The notes under the pieces: model-generated | Seen by the model: only the letters and a program-made list of their open reading frames with translations | Told to the model about the DNA's origin: nothing | Databases searched by the model: none | Shown here: positions 14,252 to 22,345 of the stretch, piece by piece | How positions within the stretch are numbered: the first letter of the stretch is position 1 | Layout of the letters: every line of letters starts with the position of its first letter | NCBI GenBank assembly: GCA_934307335.1 | Contig: CAKRCL010000023.1 | Location: 1-23,909, forward strand | DNA length: 23,909 nucleotides | Direction: 5' to 3' | DNA from: an uncultured Dorea sp. | GTDB taxonomy: Bacteria; Bacillota; Clostridia; Lachnospirales; Lachnospiraceae | Made by a program: the position numbers and the translations under genes

Positions 14252-14827
14252 ATGAAAAATAAATTAGAAAAAACAGTTGATATACAGAGCAAAATGCTCA
14301 CTGATGTGCTTGATACAGAGGAAGCGGATGTACTTAGAGCTGTAAATGAATATACAGAAGCATTATGTTTGCTGGATCAATATGATCATCAGACATTATG
14401 CAAACCAGACGGGAACAGACCAATATACCGTATTACATATGAAAAATGTGTTCAGATGGTTGAAAAAATGCGACATTCTTTTCATACAGATGTTTTTGGA
14501 GTAGAAAAAGAAGCCGGAAAAGTATCAGGTATAATTGCTGCGGTATATCAAAGCGTTTTTGGAGAAGATGCATATCCATCGGTAGAAGAGAAAGCAGCAA
14601 ATTTATTGTATTTTATGATTAAGGATCATCCTTATTCGGATGGGTGTAAAAGAATAGCCGCCTCTCTTTTCTTGGAATTTTTAGATAAGAATGGCGTTTT
14701 ATTTCAAGATGGAATTAAGAGATTGAGTGACGGAACATTGGTGGCGATAACAATAATGATCGCTGAGTCGAAGCCAGAAGAAAAAGATATAATGGTCAAA
14801 CTGGTGATGAATTTACTGAATTTATAA
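14252..14827 (+). CDS. Fic-domain protein, like the C-terminal half of RhuM proteins
   Basis: 191 residues from ATG 14252, 7 nt after AGGAGGT; upstream in-frame GTG and TTG codons overlap the binding site. The Fic motif is HPYSDGCKR (126-134), preceded by YPSVEEKAANLLYF and followed by DGTLVAITIMIAES, which is the layout of the Fic half of RhuM-family proteins. Those are about 330 residues with an extra N-terminal domain missing here. Fic enzymes transfer AMP or other phosphate-containing groups to proteins. The usual Asn of DGNKR is Cys (C132), which may weaken or alter anion binding, while H126, D130, K133 and R134 remain. It follows the Rel-domain gene by 24 nt and the pair is probably cotranscribed. 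Confidence 0.85.
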   Translation: MKNKLEKTVDIQSKMLTDVLDTEEADVLRAVNEYTEALCLLDQYDHQTLCKPDGNRPIYRITYEKCVQMVEKMRHSFHTDVFGVEKEAGKVSGIIAAVYQSVFGEDAYPSVEEKAANLLYFMIKDHPYSDGCKRIAASLFLEFLDKNGVLFQDGIKRLSDGTLVAITIMIAESKPEEKDIMVKLVMNLLNL

Positions 14828-14839
14828 GAAAAATAATAA

Positions 14840-15193
14840 TCTTTCAAAAAGATTTCAACAGACGCTGATGGAAGCTGCAAGGGAGAAGCATTTCTGCGCT
14901 GTATCAATGATAGTGATTTGTCAAAGGATTTGGATGCTATAAGGGCGATAGCGTCAAAACATGATGTAGAAATCGTTTTGAGTGATTCTGATAATGAGTA
15001 TTACAGACCATCCTCACTTGACAGTGATGGATATCACTACATAAAGAAAATGGTAGAAAAGGTATTTACTTATGCTGTGGCGGTTCCATTTATTCTTCCG
15101 GCTGGAACAGATGCAAGAAGATTTACAGATCTTTCAGATGCTTTTTATAAAGAATTGATTCGAAACTATAAAGCTGAGAGGGCAGATGCCTGA
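14840..15193 (+). pseudogene. C-terminal remnant of an M20-family peptidase
   Basis: The frame is open from 14840 (after TAA 14837-14839) to TGA 15191-15193. YYRPSSLDSDGYHYIKKMVEKVF followed by VPFILPAGTDARRFTD matches the C-terminal dimerisation/catalytic end of carboxypeptidase-S-like M20 enzymes, including the GTDARxF metal-ligand region. Those enzymes have about 450-500 residues; only about 118 codons remain. There is no ATG and no ribosome binding site, and only a TTG at 14918. The rest was probably lost when the Rel-Fic DNA arrived at its left side. Confidence 0.8.
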
Positions 15194-15204
15194 TAAAAGA
15201 AATA

Positions 15205-15257
15205 TCCTGACAGTGTACATAGTAAAAAAGCTTTGTACATGTCAGGACATTTTTTTT
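15205..15257. terminator. Bidirectional terminator
   Basis: TCCTGACA-G-TGTACA (15205-15219) pairs with TGTACA-TGTCAGGA (15234-15247), followed by eight T residues (15250-15257). On the - strand the stem is followed by ATTTCTTTT. It serves the remnant and Fic unit on the left and bioY on the right. Confidence 0.85.
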
Positions 15258-15258
15258 A

Positions 15259-15816
15259 TTATTGAACTACGGTTCCAAGTCTTTTGCGGACCATTGGACC
15301 AATGATCATTGCAATGACCATTTTCATCAAATCTGCAGGAATGAATGGAATGACACAGACTGCAAGTGCAGCAGATACGGTGTATCCGGACTGGAAGCAG
15401 AACCATATGGTTCCAAATGTATAACATATAATAGTTCCAACAATCATTCCAAGAAGCTGCAGACCTCTGTTCGTGAACTTGTCAATAACGATACCTGCGA
15501 TAATTGCCATTGGGATAAAGCCAATAATGTATCCGCCAGTCGGACCGGCAAGTTTTCCAAGACCTCCGGTAAATCCTGAAAATACAGGAAGACCTACGAG
15601 TCCAAGTAACAGATAGATTAAGTAGCTTAAAGTTCCTTTTTTCCAATCCAACAGGTAGAGAGAAAGATAAATTGCAAAATTAGTCAGAGAAATCGGCACC
15701 GGTCCGATTGGAATGGATAAAGGTGCGAGGATACAGGTAACAGCGGCCATCAGTGCCGTAATAACCATTGCGTATGTACTTGTTTTTCGAACGGTATTTG
15801 TTTTTTCATGTGTCAT
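15259..15816 (-). CDS. bioY: Biotin transporter substrate-binding subunit BioY (ECF S component)
   Basis: 185 residues, ATG 15816 behind AAAAAGGAGA. Six hydrophobic segments are visible. Family signatures include the GPVPISLTNFAIYL stretch (near residue 37), a GLPVFSGFTGGLGKLAGPTGGY region (about 75-95) and a C-terminal FIPADLMKMVIAMIIG segment. BioY is the membrane S component that binds biotin and couples to the shared ECF ATPases and T protein, none of which are in the window. It starts 17 nt after bioB and is cotranscribed with it, so it is under the same BirA operator. Confidence 0.95.
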   Translation of the reverse strand: MTHEKTNTVRKTSTYAMVITALMAAVTCILAPLSIPIGPVPISLTNFAIYLSLYLLDWKKGTLSYLIYLLLGLVGLPVFSGFTGGLGKLAGPTGGYIIGFIPMAIIAGIVIDKFTNRGLQLLGMIVGTIICYTFGTIWFCFQSGYTVSAALAVCVIPFIPADLMKMVIAMIIGPMVRKRLGTVVQ

Positions 15817-15833
15817 AATAAAAATCTCCTTTT

Positions 15834-16805
15834 TTAAGCTGATTCAATTTCGTAAGTAAAACCAGCGTCTTCAATTGCCTGAATTGTGTCTTTGATTCCC
15901 TGCCCATCTGCAGTTAAGTAGCCGGAAGCGAAGATGGAATCAACAACGCTAAGAAGTCTTTTTTCTTCTCCTTTAAAATAAACTTCACGTCCCGCAGCGC
16001 AGCGGATATCTGATTGAGGGACCAAAAGTCGTGCAAGGCAGAGGACTTTCATACAGTAAGCGGTTGTAAGAACGGACATATCTGCATGCTCCAGAGGAGT
16101 TCCCGGAATCGGAAGAAGAAAGTTGATTGGAAGTGCTTCTGGGCGTATCTCGCGAAGCTCTAAAAGCATATCAACGACATCCTCTTTACTTTCGCCCATG
16201 CCGACGATTCCTCCGCTGCAAATTTCAAAGCCAAGTTTTTGCAGCATTTTTATATTAGCAACACGCTGTTCAAATGTGTGAGTGGAGCAGATGTTGTGAT
16301 AATAAGCACGGCTGCTGTTCAAGTTATGGTTGATGCGGTCGAGTCCGGCTTCCTTTAACATCAAAGCCTGCTTTTCTGTCAGGAAACCAATGGAACAACA
16401 GAGATGTGTTCCCTGTTCTTTCATTTTTCGGATTTTTTTCGCAAGTTCTTCAATCTCTGCATCAGTAAATTTCATTCCACTAAGTCCGATACAGTGGCGT
16501 GACAAATGATGTTCATTTACAAAATCATTGTCTCCATATAACTTTTCATCATCCACCCATTTATATTTGTCAATGTCAGCTTTTGAACGACAAGACTGGG
16601 CACAGTAGGCGCAATCTTGAGAACAGTTACCGCTGCGGGCATTTGTAAGAATGTGGATACTTACATGATTTCCTTTGTATTTTCGACGCAGCTTTTCAGC
16701 CCGGGCAATCAGCTCATCCAGATTTTCATCTGGAGTGTTGAGTATTTCAATTGCTTCTTCACGTGAAAGTTGCGGATCTGTAGATGTGTTTTGTTCTGAA
16801 ATCAT
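15834..16805 (-). CDS. bioB: Biotin synthase BioB (radical SAM)
   Basis: 323 residues, ATG 16805 with GAAAGAGAGGA upstream. The radical-SAM cluster motif CSQDCAYC gives C61, C65 and C68, preceded by ILTNARSGN. Further BioB features are the HNLNSS motif, CSGGIVGMGE, and the LPINFLLPIPGTPLE block. BioB inserts sulfur into dethiobiotin using a [4Fe-4S] and a [2Fe-2S] cluster. No other biotin-synthesis gene is in the window, so the cell may take up dethiobiotin or hold bioA/D elsewhere. A BirA operator lies upstream. Confidence 0.96.
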   Translation of the reverse strand: MISEQNTSTDPQLSREEAIEILNTPDENLDELIARAEKLRRKYKGNHVSIHILTNARSGNCSQDCAYCAQSCRSKADIDKYKWVDDEKLYGDNDFVNEHHLSRHCIGLSGMKFTDAEIEELAKKIRKMKEQGTHLCCSIGFLTEKQALMLKEAGLDRINHNLNSSRAYYHNICSTHTFEQRVANIKMLQKLGFEICSGGIVGMGESKEDVVDMLLELREIRPEALPINFLLPIPGTPLEHADMSVLTTAYCMKVLCLARLLVPQSDIRCAAGREVYFKGEEKRLLSVVDSIFASGYLTADGQGIKDTIQAIEDAGFTYEIESA

Positions 16806-16863
16806 TAGAAGTCCTCTCTTTCCTTGAGTAATTCATTATTTTCTGAATTTTTATACAAGACAT

Positions 16864-16917
16864 ACTTTAACATGCTAAAAAACAATTGTCAACCTAATTT
16901 AAAACACGGGTTAACAA
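16864..16917 (-). promoter_or_regulatory. bioB promoter overlapped by a BirA operator
   Basis: On the - strand, TTGACA (16887-16892) and TAAAGT (16864-16869) are 17 nt apart. The operator is TTGTCAACC (16886-16894), 14 nt, then GGTTAACAA (16909-16917), close to the BirA consensus TTGTTAACC-N(14-16)-GGTTAACAA. The inner half covers the -35, so BirA-biotinyl-AMP should block transcription. Confidence 0.88.
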
Positions 16918-17027
16918 ATTCGACGTTTAGGTAACAAATGATTGATAAATGTGACGGTGGATTGTTTGACTGGAATATAGTATGATAAAAGAAGTATATA
17001 CAGTAAAAGTAAATGAGGATATTATAT

Positions 17028-17993
17028 ATGACATTAGAACAATTAAGAGCATTACCGAAGATAGAACTGCATTGTCATTTGGACGGTTCATTGAGTCAGG
17101 AGTTTTTAGAAAACCGGCTTGGAAGGAAAGTACAACCTTCTGAAATTCATGTATCTGATGACTGTCTGAGTCTTCAGGAATATCTGGAAAAATTTGATCT
17201 TCCGTGTCAATGTTTACAGGATACACAAGGATTGGAGCTGGCAGGATATGATGTATTAAAAAATATGAGCCGGGAAAATGTTCGATATGCGGAAGTACGT
17301 TTTGCACCACTCTTGTCTGAAAATGAGAATTTAAACTGTCATCAGGTGATTGAGGCAGTAATCCGGGGCATGAATCGTGGAAAAAAAGAATTTGGTGTGG
17401 AGTATGGGATTATTACCTGTGCCATGCGTCATCATAGTTACGAGGATAATCTTCGTATGCTTCGTACAGCCAGAGAATATCTTGGAAATGGTGTGTGTGC
17501 GGCAGATTTAGCAGGTGCCGAGGCAATCCATCCAATGACAGAATTTTTAGACTTGTTTAGAGAAGTAAAAAAGTTAGGTATGCCATTCACAATCCATGCA
17601 GGGGAGTGTGGAAGTGTGAAGAATATCTTAGATTCAGTAGAAGCAGGGGCACTTCGAATTGGACATGGAATTGCTATGAGGGGCAATTTGGAAGTTCAAA
17701 AGATGATTCGTGAAAAAGGAATCGGTGTCGAGATGTGCCCAATCAGCAATCTTCAGACAAAAGCTGTAAAGAGCGAATGTCAGTATCCGCTTCGAGAGTT
17801 TTTGGATAGTGGAATCAAAGTAACAATTAATACAGATAACCGTACAGTTAGCAACACAACTATGACAAAAGAACTTCAATTTATTCAGGAACATTATTGC
17901 GTTACAGATGAAGAAATTCTGTTGATGATGAGACATGCAGTGGATATTGCTTTTGCAGATGATGCATTGAAACAAAAGTTATATCAGATGTGA
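17028..17993 (+). CDS. add: Adenosine deaminase
   Basis: 321 residues from ATG 17028, 9 nt after GAGG; an upstream ATG at 17013 overlaps that site. Zinc and catalytic motifs are in order: ELHCHLDGS with H15 and H17, TIHAGECGS with H190 and E193, RIGHG with H213, CPISNLQT, and TINTDN with D270. It hydrolyses adenosine (or deoxyadenosine) to inosine in purine salvage. Asn follows the metal Asp (TDNR), as in clostridial members. It stands alone, divergent from bioB, with a 222-nt gap. Length is usual for the family. Confidence 0.92.
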   Translation: MTLEQLRALPKIELHCHLDGSLSQEFLENRLGRKVQPSEIHVSDDCLSLQEYLEKFDLPCQCLQDTQGLELAGYDVLKNMSRENVRYAEVRFAPLLSENENLNCHQVIEAVIRGMNRGKKEFGVEYGIITCAMRHHSYEDNLRMLRTAREYLGNGVCAADLAGAEAIHPMTEFLDLFREVKKLGMPFTIHAGECGSVKNILDSVEAGALRIGHGIAMRGNLEVQKMIREKGIGVEMCPISNLQTKAVKSECQYPLREFLDSGIKVTINTDNRTVSNTTMTKELQFIQEHYCVTDEEILLMMRHAVDIAFADDALKQKLYQM

Positions 17994-18069
17994 GATGACT
18001 CCCCAAATACTTGTTTGTTTTGTACAGTTATTCTTGGTAAAAATGTTGCAAAATCTACAATCCGATTTG

Positions 18070-18098
18070 TTGACATTGCATATTCGCTATACTATAAT
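18070..18098 (+). promoter_or_regulatory. Consensus sigma-A promoter of the MFS exporter gene
   Basis: TTGACA (18070-18075), a 17-nt spacer and TATAAT (18093-18098) match the vegetative consensus at every position. The start codon follows 47 nt later, behind GGAAAGGAC. Confidence 0.88.
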
Positions 18099-18145
18099 TG
18101 TCCGCAGATAAATAATGATTTTACAGAATGGAAAGGACAATATAG

Positions 18146-19327
18146 ATGAAGACGAAGATGACTTTGCGAGAGTGGCTTCCGCTGATAGGCATGACAATCT
18201 CTGCTTTTTTGGTAAATACTTCGGAATTTATGCCGATTGGGCTTTTAACGGATATTTCTAATGAATTTCATATGACGGAGGCGCAGGCAGGCGTGATGAT
18301 TACAGCTTACTCCTGGACTGTGACATTATTATCTCTGCCATTGATGTTGTTAGTGTGCAGGATACAGCCGAAGAAATTGTTACTTGGAACATTAAGTGTG
18401 TTTGCAGTGTGTCAGGTGCTGTCGGTAATTTCAAGTGGCTTTACATTTCTTGTATTATCACGTATTGGTGTAGCGTGTGCACATTCCATTTTCTGGGCGA
18501 TCGCATCACCGGTTGCAGTTCGGGTTGTGGCGAAAGAGCATCAGTCAAAGGCTCTTAGTGCAATTATTACCGGAACATCAATTGCCATGGTACTTGGAAT
18601 GCCGCTTGGCCGAATGATTGGACTTCAGATCGGCTGGAGAATGACATTTTTATGTGTGGCGATAGTTTCATTTCTGGTACTTGGCTATCTGGCATTTGTA
18701 TTTCCGAAGCTGGAAGGAACAGAATCATTTTCCGTGGGACAGCTTCCGGAGCTTTTCAAAAATACAAGATTGATGAGCATTTATGTGATTACATTTCTAG
18801 TGGCGACCGGATATTATACAAGCTACAGTTATATCGAGCCGTTTTTGCAGAAGGTAGCAGGGCTTCCGAGTAACTGGGTAACTATGGCATTGATGTTATT
18901 CGGAGTAGCGGGGCTTGGAGGAAGCTATTTGTTCTCAAGATATTATGATGACCATCGGTATGCTTTTGTTCAGACTGTTATGATTGGTGTTGTGGCAGCT
19001 CTGCTGCTCTTATATCCATCTTCTGTCAATATGTATACCGTGATTTTGGTATGTGCCGGATGGGGACTGGCGATTATGGCATTTCAGGTGAGTTTTCAGG
19101 CAGAGTTGATTGGCTGTGTCTCAGCAGCTGCCTCATCTGTTGCTATGGCGATATTCTCGGGAATTTTCAATCTGGGAATTGGCTGCGGAACCTGGTTTGG
19201 CGGAACGGTGTATACAAAGATCTCGCTGAAAGATATTGGATTTGCAGGTGGAGCGATTGTGGCAGTAGCGACTTTGATCTGCATTGCAAGATTTCGAGTT
19301 GGAGATAAAATAGAAAGCGTATCATAG
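18146..19327 (+). CDS. sotB: MFS transporter of the SotB/AraJ sugar-efflux type
   Basis: 393 residues, ATG 18146 behind GGAAAGGAC. Twelve hydrophobic segments are expected. Close similarity in pattern to E. coli SotB: NTSEFMPIGLLTDI near the N-terminus, the MVLGMPLGRMIGLQIGWRMTF block, TGYYTSYSYIEPF, and FSGIFNLGIGCGTWFG near the end. It should be an inner-membrane proton-driven exporter of sugars or drugs. The symbol is tentative. It is a single-gene unit with its own strong promoter and a terminator after it, so it is probably well expressed. Confidence 0.88.
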   Translation: MKTKMTLREWLPLIGMTISAFLVNTSEFMPIGLLTDISNEFHMTEAQAGVMITAYSWTVTLLSLPLMLLVCRIQPKKLLLGTLSVFAVCQVLSVISSGFTFLVLSRIGVACAHSIFWAIASPVAVRVVAKEHQSKALSAIITGTSIAMVLGMPLGRMIGLQIGWRMTFLCVAIVSFLVLGYLAFVFPKLEGTESFSVGQLPELFKNTRLMSIYVITFLVATGYYTSYSYIEPFLQKVAGLPSNWVTMALMLFGVAGLGGSYLFSRYYDDHRYAFVQTVMIGVVAALLLLYPSSVNMYTVILVCAGWGLAIMAFQVSFQAELIGCVSAAASSVAMAIFSGIFNLGIGCGTWFGGTVYTKISLKDIGFAGGAIVAVATLICIARFRVGDKIESVS

Positions 19328-19346
19328 AATTCAATATGCAGAAAAA

Positions 19347-19389
19347 AAGAATCGGGATATCCTATATTGTAGAGTATCCCGATTCTTTT
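19347..19389. terminator. Bidirectional terminator between the MFS gene and the NSS transporter gene
   Basis: AAGAATCGGGATA (19347-19359) pairs with TATCCCGATTCTT (19375-19387), 13 bp with a 15-nt loop. An A-run precedes it and T residues follow, so both strands carry a stem plus U-tract. It serves both convergent genes. Confidence 0.88.
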
Positions 19390-19390
19390 G

Positions 19391-20725
19391 TTATCCAATC
19401 CCACCAAGTGCGATTCCAAGAATCAGTACGATAAAGCAGATTGGTACATAGATGTATTTGCAGACAGGAATGAAGTATTTTGTGAATTTTTGCTCCCTGC
19501 CTTTATTGACTTGTTCTTCGACGTAGCTTTTCTTACATACCCAGAAGAACATGATTCCGGCGAGTCCCGCACCCAGTGGGCAAATGTATATAGAAAGAAT
19601 ATCCATCCATGTGGAGACGATGCCTTGGATCAGAAGTGAGACGATGACTCCGATTACTGCAATGATGCCGCATGCAGGTACACGGGATAAATGTAGTTTT
19701 TCCTGTACCGTTGCAATTGGTGCTTCGTATAAGTTGATCAGGGAGGTCATTCCTGCAAGGAATACGGCTGCAAAGAAAATGATTGCGATGATTCGTCCTC
19801 CCGGCATGGAACGGATTAGGTTCGGCAGGAAGATGAATAAAAGTCCTGGACCGCCCTGGTTTAACTGTGCTCCGGTGGTTGCCATAGCTGGAATGATGAC
19901 GAGGGCTGCAAGAATTGCAGCAATTGTATCAAATAATGCCACTTTTGCAGCAGAAGCGGGTATATTTTCCTTATCTGACAGGTAGGAACCATAAATCAGA
20001 GTTCCATTTCCCGCAACAGACAGAGAGAAAAATGCCTGCCCAAGAGCAAATATCCACGTAGACGGAGATGCCAGCATTTCCGGATCCACCCGGAAAATGT
20101 AGCGGTATCCGTCAATGGCTCCCGGCTGGAATGCAACGTAAACTGCCAAAATAACAAACAGGCAGAAGAAAAGTGGCATCATGATTTTACCGGCACGTTC
20201 GATTCCGCCTCCGACACCGAGCATGAGGATTAACATGCAGATAACCAAAGCGCCAATCTGCCATCCATTATTTCCAAATGCAGAAGCCATACTGCCGAAA
20301 GCATTTCCATATTCTTCTACATTATCTGGGGCAAGAGTCGAACCAGTCAGGGTACCGATTGCATATTTGAAAATCCAGCCCATAACGACGGTGTATCCGA
20401 TTGCCATTGCAAGGGAACCGAGAACTGGAATCATGCCAAGGGCTTCTCCCAGTTTTCGTTTGCCGTTTGCCTCGCAGGCGTAGCCGAATGCGTCGACCGG
20501 ACCAGATCTGGTAGCACGGCCAAAGCTCATTTCTGCAATAACTCCAGTGAAGCCGATGAGGGCAACAAAAAATATATAAGGAATCAGGAAAGAGCCGCCT
20601 CCGTAAAGTGAGACACGGGTTGGAAACATCCAGATATTTCCCATGCCGACGGCGGAGCCGATGCAGGCGAGGATAAAGCCCCAGCGACTGCCAAAAGATT
20701 CGCGATTGTGTTGATTAGTACTCAT
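19391..20725 (-). CDS. Sodium:neurotransmitter symporter (NSS/SNF) family transporter
   Basis: 444 residues, ATG 20725 behind AAAGGAGATATC. The N-terminus carries the family signature RWGFILACIGSAVGMGNIWMFP, which holds sodium-site residues in the unwound TM1. About 11 hydrophobic segments follow, ending with a short basic KKSYVEEQVNKGREQKF loop and a last helix. Members such as MhsT and LeuT import amino acids with Na+. The substrate here cannot be read from the sequence (hydrophobic or aromatic amino acids are common). It is a single gene with a strong promoter facing rlmD. Confidence 0.9.
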   Translation of the reverse strand: MSTNQHNRESFGSRWGFILACIGSAVGMGNIWMFPTRVSLYGGGSFLIPYIFFVALIGFTGVIAEMSFGRATRSGPVDAFGYACEANGKRKLGEALGMIPVLGSLAMAIGYTVVMGWIFKYAIGTLTGSTLAPDNVEEYGNAFGSMASAFGNNGWQIGALVICMLILMLGVGGGIERAGKIMMPLFFCLFVILAVYVAFQPGAIDGYRYIFRVDPEMLASPSTWIFALGQAFFSLSVAGNGTLIYGSYLSDKENIPASAAKVALFDTIAAILAALVIIPAMATTGAQLNQGGPGLLFIFLPNLIRSMPGGRIIAIIFFAAVFLAGMTSLINLYEAPIATVQEKLHLSRVPACGIIAVIGVIVSLLIQGIVSTWMDILSIYICPLGAGLAGIMFFWVCKKSYVEEQVNKGREQKFTKYFIPVCKYIYVPICFIVLILGIALGGIG

Positions 20726-20757
20726 TTGATATCTCCTTTAAATAAAAACATGATTTG

Positions 20758-20786
20758 ATTATAAAAGGTTGCGGGGAAAATGTCTA
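20758..20786 (-). promoter_or_regulatory. Promoter of the NSS transporter gene
   Basis: On the - strand, TAGACA (20781-20786), 17 nt, TATAAT (20758-20763). It overlaps the rlmD promoter on the other strand at 20769-20786. Confidence 0.75.
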
Positions 20787-20797
20787 CAATTTATAAT
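20769..20797 (+). promoter_or_regulatory. Promoter of the RlmD-type gene
   Basis: TTGCGG (20769-20774), 17 nt, TATAAT (20792-20797). The -10 is perfect and the -35 partial. It overlaps the divergent promoter for the transporter. Confidence 0.6.
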
Positions 20798-20873
20798 AGA
20801 AGAAGCAATTTGATGAAAGAGGAGTGTTGCCGTTTTGAACAGTGTATGAACGGTAACAGGTGAGTTGGAAATT

Positions 20874-22010
20874 ATGAAATGTAATATATCGAAGAAATGT
20901 GGTGGCTGCCAGTTTCAAGGCATTCCTTATAAAGAGCAGCTTAAGAAAAAGCAGAAAAAAGAACAAACTCTTCTTGGAGCGTACGGGAAGGTCTGTCCAA
21001 TTATCGGAATGGAGAATCCATATTATTACAGAAATAAAGTGCATGCGGTATTTGATCGTGACCGGAAAGGAAATATTATTTCCGGGATTTACGAAGAAGG
21101 AACGCATAGAGTAGTTCCGGTGGAGAATTGCCTGATTGAAGACGAGAAGAGTCAGGAGATTATCCGGACGATTCGTGGAATGTTGAAATCATTTAAAATC
21201 CGGACATATGATGAAGATACCGGATATGGACTTCTGCGTCATGTGCTGATTCGACGTGGATTTTCTACTGGAGAGATTATGGTTGTGCTGATAACGGGTT
21301 CACCGATCTTTCCATCAAAAAATAATTTTGTAAAAGCGCTTAGAAAAGCGCACCCGGAGATTACGACCGTAGTATTAAATGTAAATGACAGACAGACAAG
21401 TATGGTTTTGGGAGACCGTGAAAAGCCGATTTATGGTCCGGGATTTATCAAAGACAGATTATGTGGCTGTATATTTCGCATTTCCCCGAAGTCTTTTTAT
21501 CAGGTCAATCCGGTGCAGACCGAGATTTTGTATCAGACTGCCATTGACTACGCCAGTCTGACAGGAAAAGAGACGGTGATTGATGCGTATTGTGGAATTG
21601 GGACGATTGGGTTGATTGCTGCGAAGAAAGCCGGCAAGGTGATTGGCGTGGAACTGAACAAAGATGCAGTGAAAGACGCTAGAATCAATGCAAAAGAGAA
21701 TAAGATTACGAATGCTGCATTTTATCAGGGAGATGCCGGAAGATTTATGGTTGAGATGGCAGCGAAAGGTGAAAAAGCCGATGTGGTATTTATGGATCCG
21801 CCGAGAGCCGGAAGTGATGAGAGATTTTTATCTTCTGTTGTAAAGTTATCTCCGAAGAAAGTCATCTACATTTCCTGCAATCCGGAGACATTGGCGAGAG
21901 ATTTGAAATATCTGACAAAGCATCATTATAAAGTGGAAAAGATTCAGCCGGTCGATATGTTCCCGTTCTGCGATCACTGCGAAACTGTGTGTGAATTAGT
22001 GCGTAAATAG
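20874..22010 (+). CDS. rlmD: 23S rRNA (uracil-C5)-methyltransferase, RlmD/TrmA family
   Basis: 378 residues from ATG 20874, 9 nt after AGGTGAG; a TTG at 20865 is in frame but too close. An iron-sulfur motif is formed by C3, C9 and C12 (CGGCQFQ) plus C86. Then follow YYYRNKVHAVF, QVNPVQTEILY, the SAM loop DAYCGIGTIGL, MDPPRAG and the catalytic ISCNP. It methylates U in 23S rRNA; the exact position (U1939 or both U747 and U1939) is not readable. It is about 70 residues shorter than typical, lacking the N-terminal TRAM domain. This short form occurs in clostridia and is not a truncation by stop codon. Confidence 0.9.
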   Translation: MKCNISKKCGGCQFQGIPYKEQLKKKQKKEQTLLGAYGKVCPIIGMENPYYYRNKVHAVFDRDRKGNIISGIYEEGTHRVVPVENCLIEDEKSQEIIRTIRGMLKSFKIRTYDEDTGYGLLRHVLIRRGFSTGEIMVVLITGSPIFPSKNNFVKALRKAHPEITTVVLNVNDRQTSMVLGDREKPIYGPGFIKDRLCGCIFRISPKSFYQVNPVQTEILYQTAIDYASLTGKETVIDAYCGIGTIGLIAAKKAGKVIGVELNKDAVKDARINAKENKITNAAFYQGDAGRFMVEMAAKGEKADVVFMDPPRAGSDERFLSSVVKLSPKKVIYISCNPETLARDLKYLTKHHYKVEKIQPVDMFPFCDHCETVCELVRK

Positions 22011-22045
22011 GTAGTTTCTCAACACTGTTCAGTGCGCTTCAGCGA

Positions 22046-22067
22046 ATTTGCTACCCATTCGCCACCC
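22046..22067. repeat. Tandem 11-bp repeat beside the integrase remnant
   Basis: ATTTGCTACCC (22046-22056) is directly followed by ATTCGCCACCC (22057-22067), 9 of 11 identical. It lies between the rlmD stop and the integrase remnant's 3' end. It may be an arm-type integrase site or part of an old attachment site. Confidence 0.4.
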
Positions 22068-22096
22068 ACAGAAATAAAAATAAGTAAAAAATAGTC

Positions 22097-22142
22097 GGAC
22101 GGTTGAACGGATTGAACAATCATATAATCAACCGTCCTTTCT
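22097..22142. terminator. Bidirectional terminator after rlmD and the integrase remnant
   Basis: GGACGGTTGA (22097-22106) pairs with TCAACCGTCC (22128-22137) over a 21-nt loop and is followed by TTTCTT. On the - strand the stem is followed after a few bases by six T residues. Confidence 0.75.
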
Positions 22143-22327
22143 TATGAATTTACAGCTTTCTCAAATACGTCTACAGCATATTGCTACATGACTTCGGTAT
22201 TGAATGTGTGGATTTGTAATGTCGTTTCAATATTCTTATGTCCCATTCTTTCCATTACAGTTTTTGGATTAACCTCGTTTTCAGCCAAGATAGTACCGTG
22301 TGTATGCCGGAGACAATATGAATTTTA
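22142..22327 (-). pseudogene. C-terminal remnant of a phage/ICE tyrosine integrase
   Basis: On the - strand the frame reads LRHTHGTILAENEVNPKTV, then MERMGHKNIETTLQIHTFNT, then EVM, a TAG stop, and QYAVDVFEKAVNS before TAA. This is the catalytic end of tyrosine recombinases (RHTH box and GH box). A TAA just before the SYC-LRHTH segment, the internal TAG and His at the expected nucleophile Tyr (LQTYTHN type in relatives) all mark decay. The N-terminal two thirds are missing. It could not catalyse recombination. Confidence 0.82.
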
Positions 22328-22345
22328 AATAGTATTGTCCGGTAG

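Noticed and set aside
16940..17012. Promoter for adenosine deaminase (TATGAT near 16981)
   Set aside because: The -35 at 17 nt (TGGATT) matches poorly; no other convincing pair was found.
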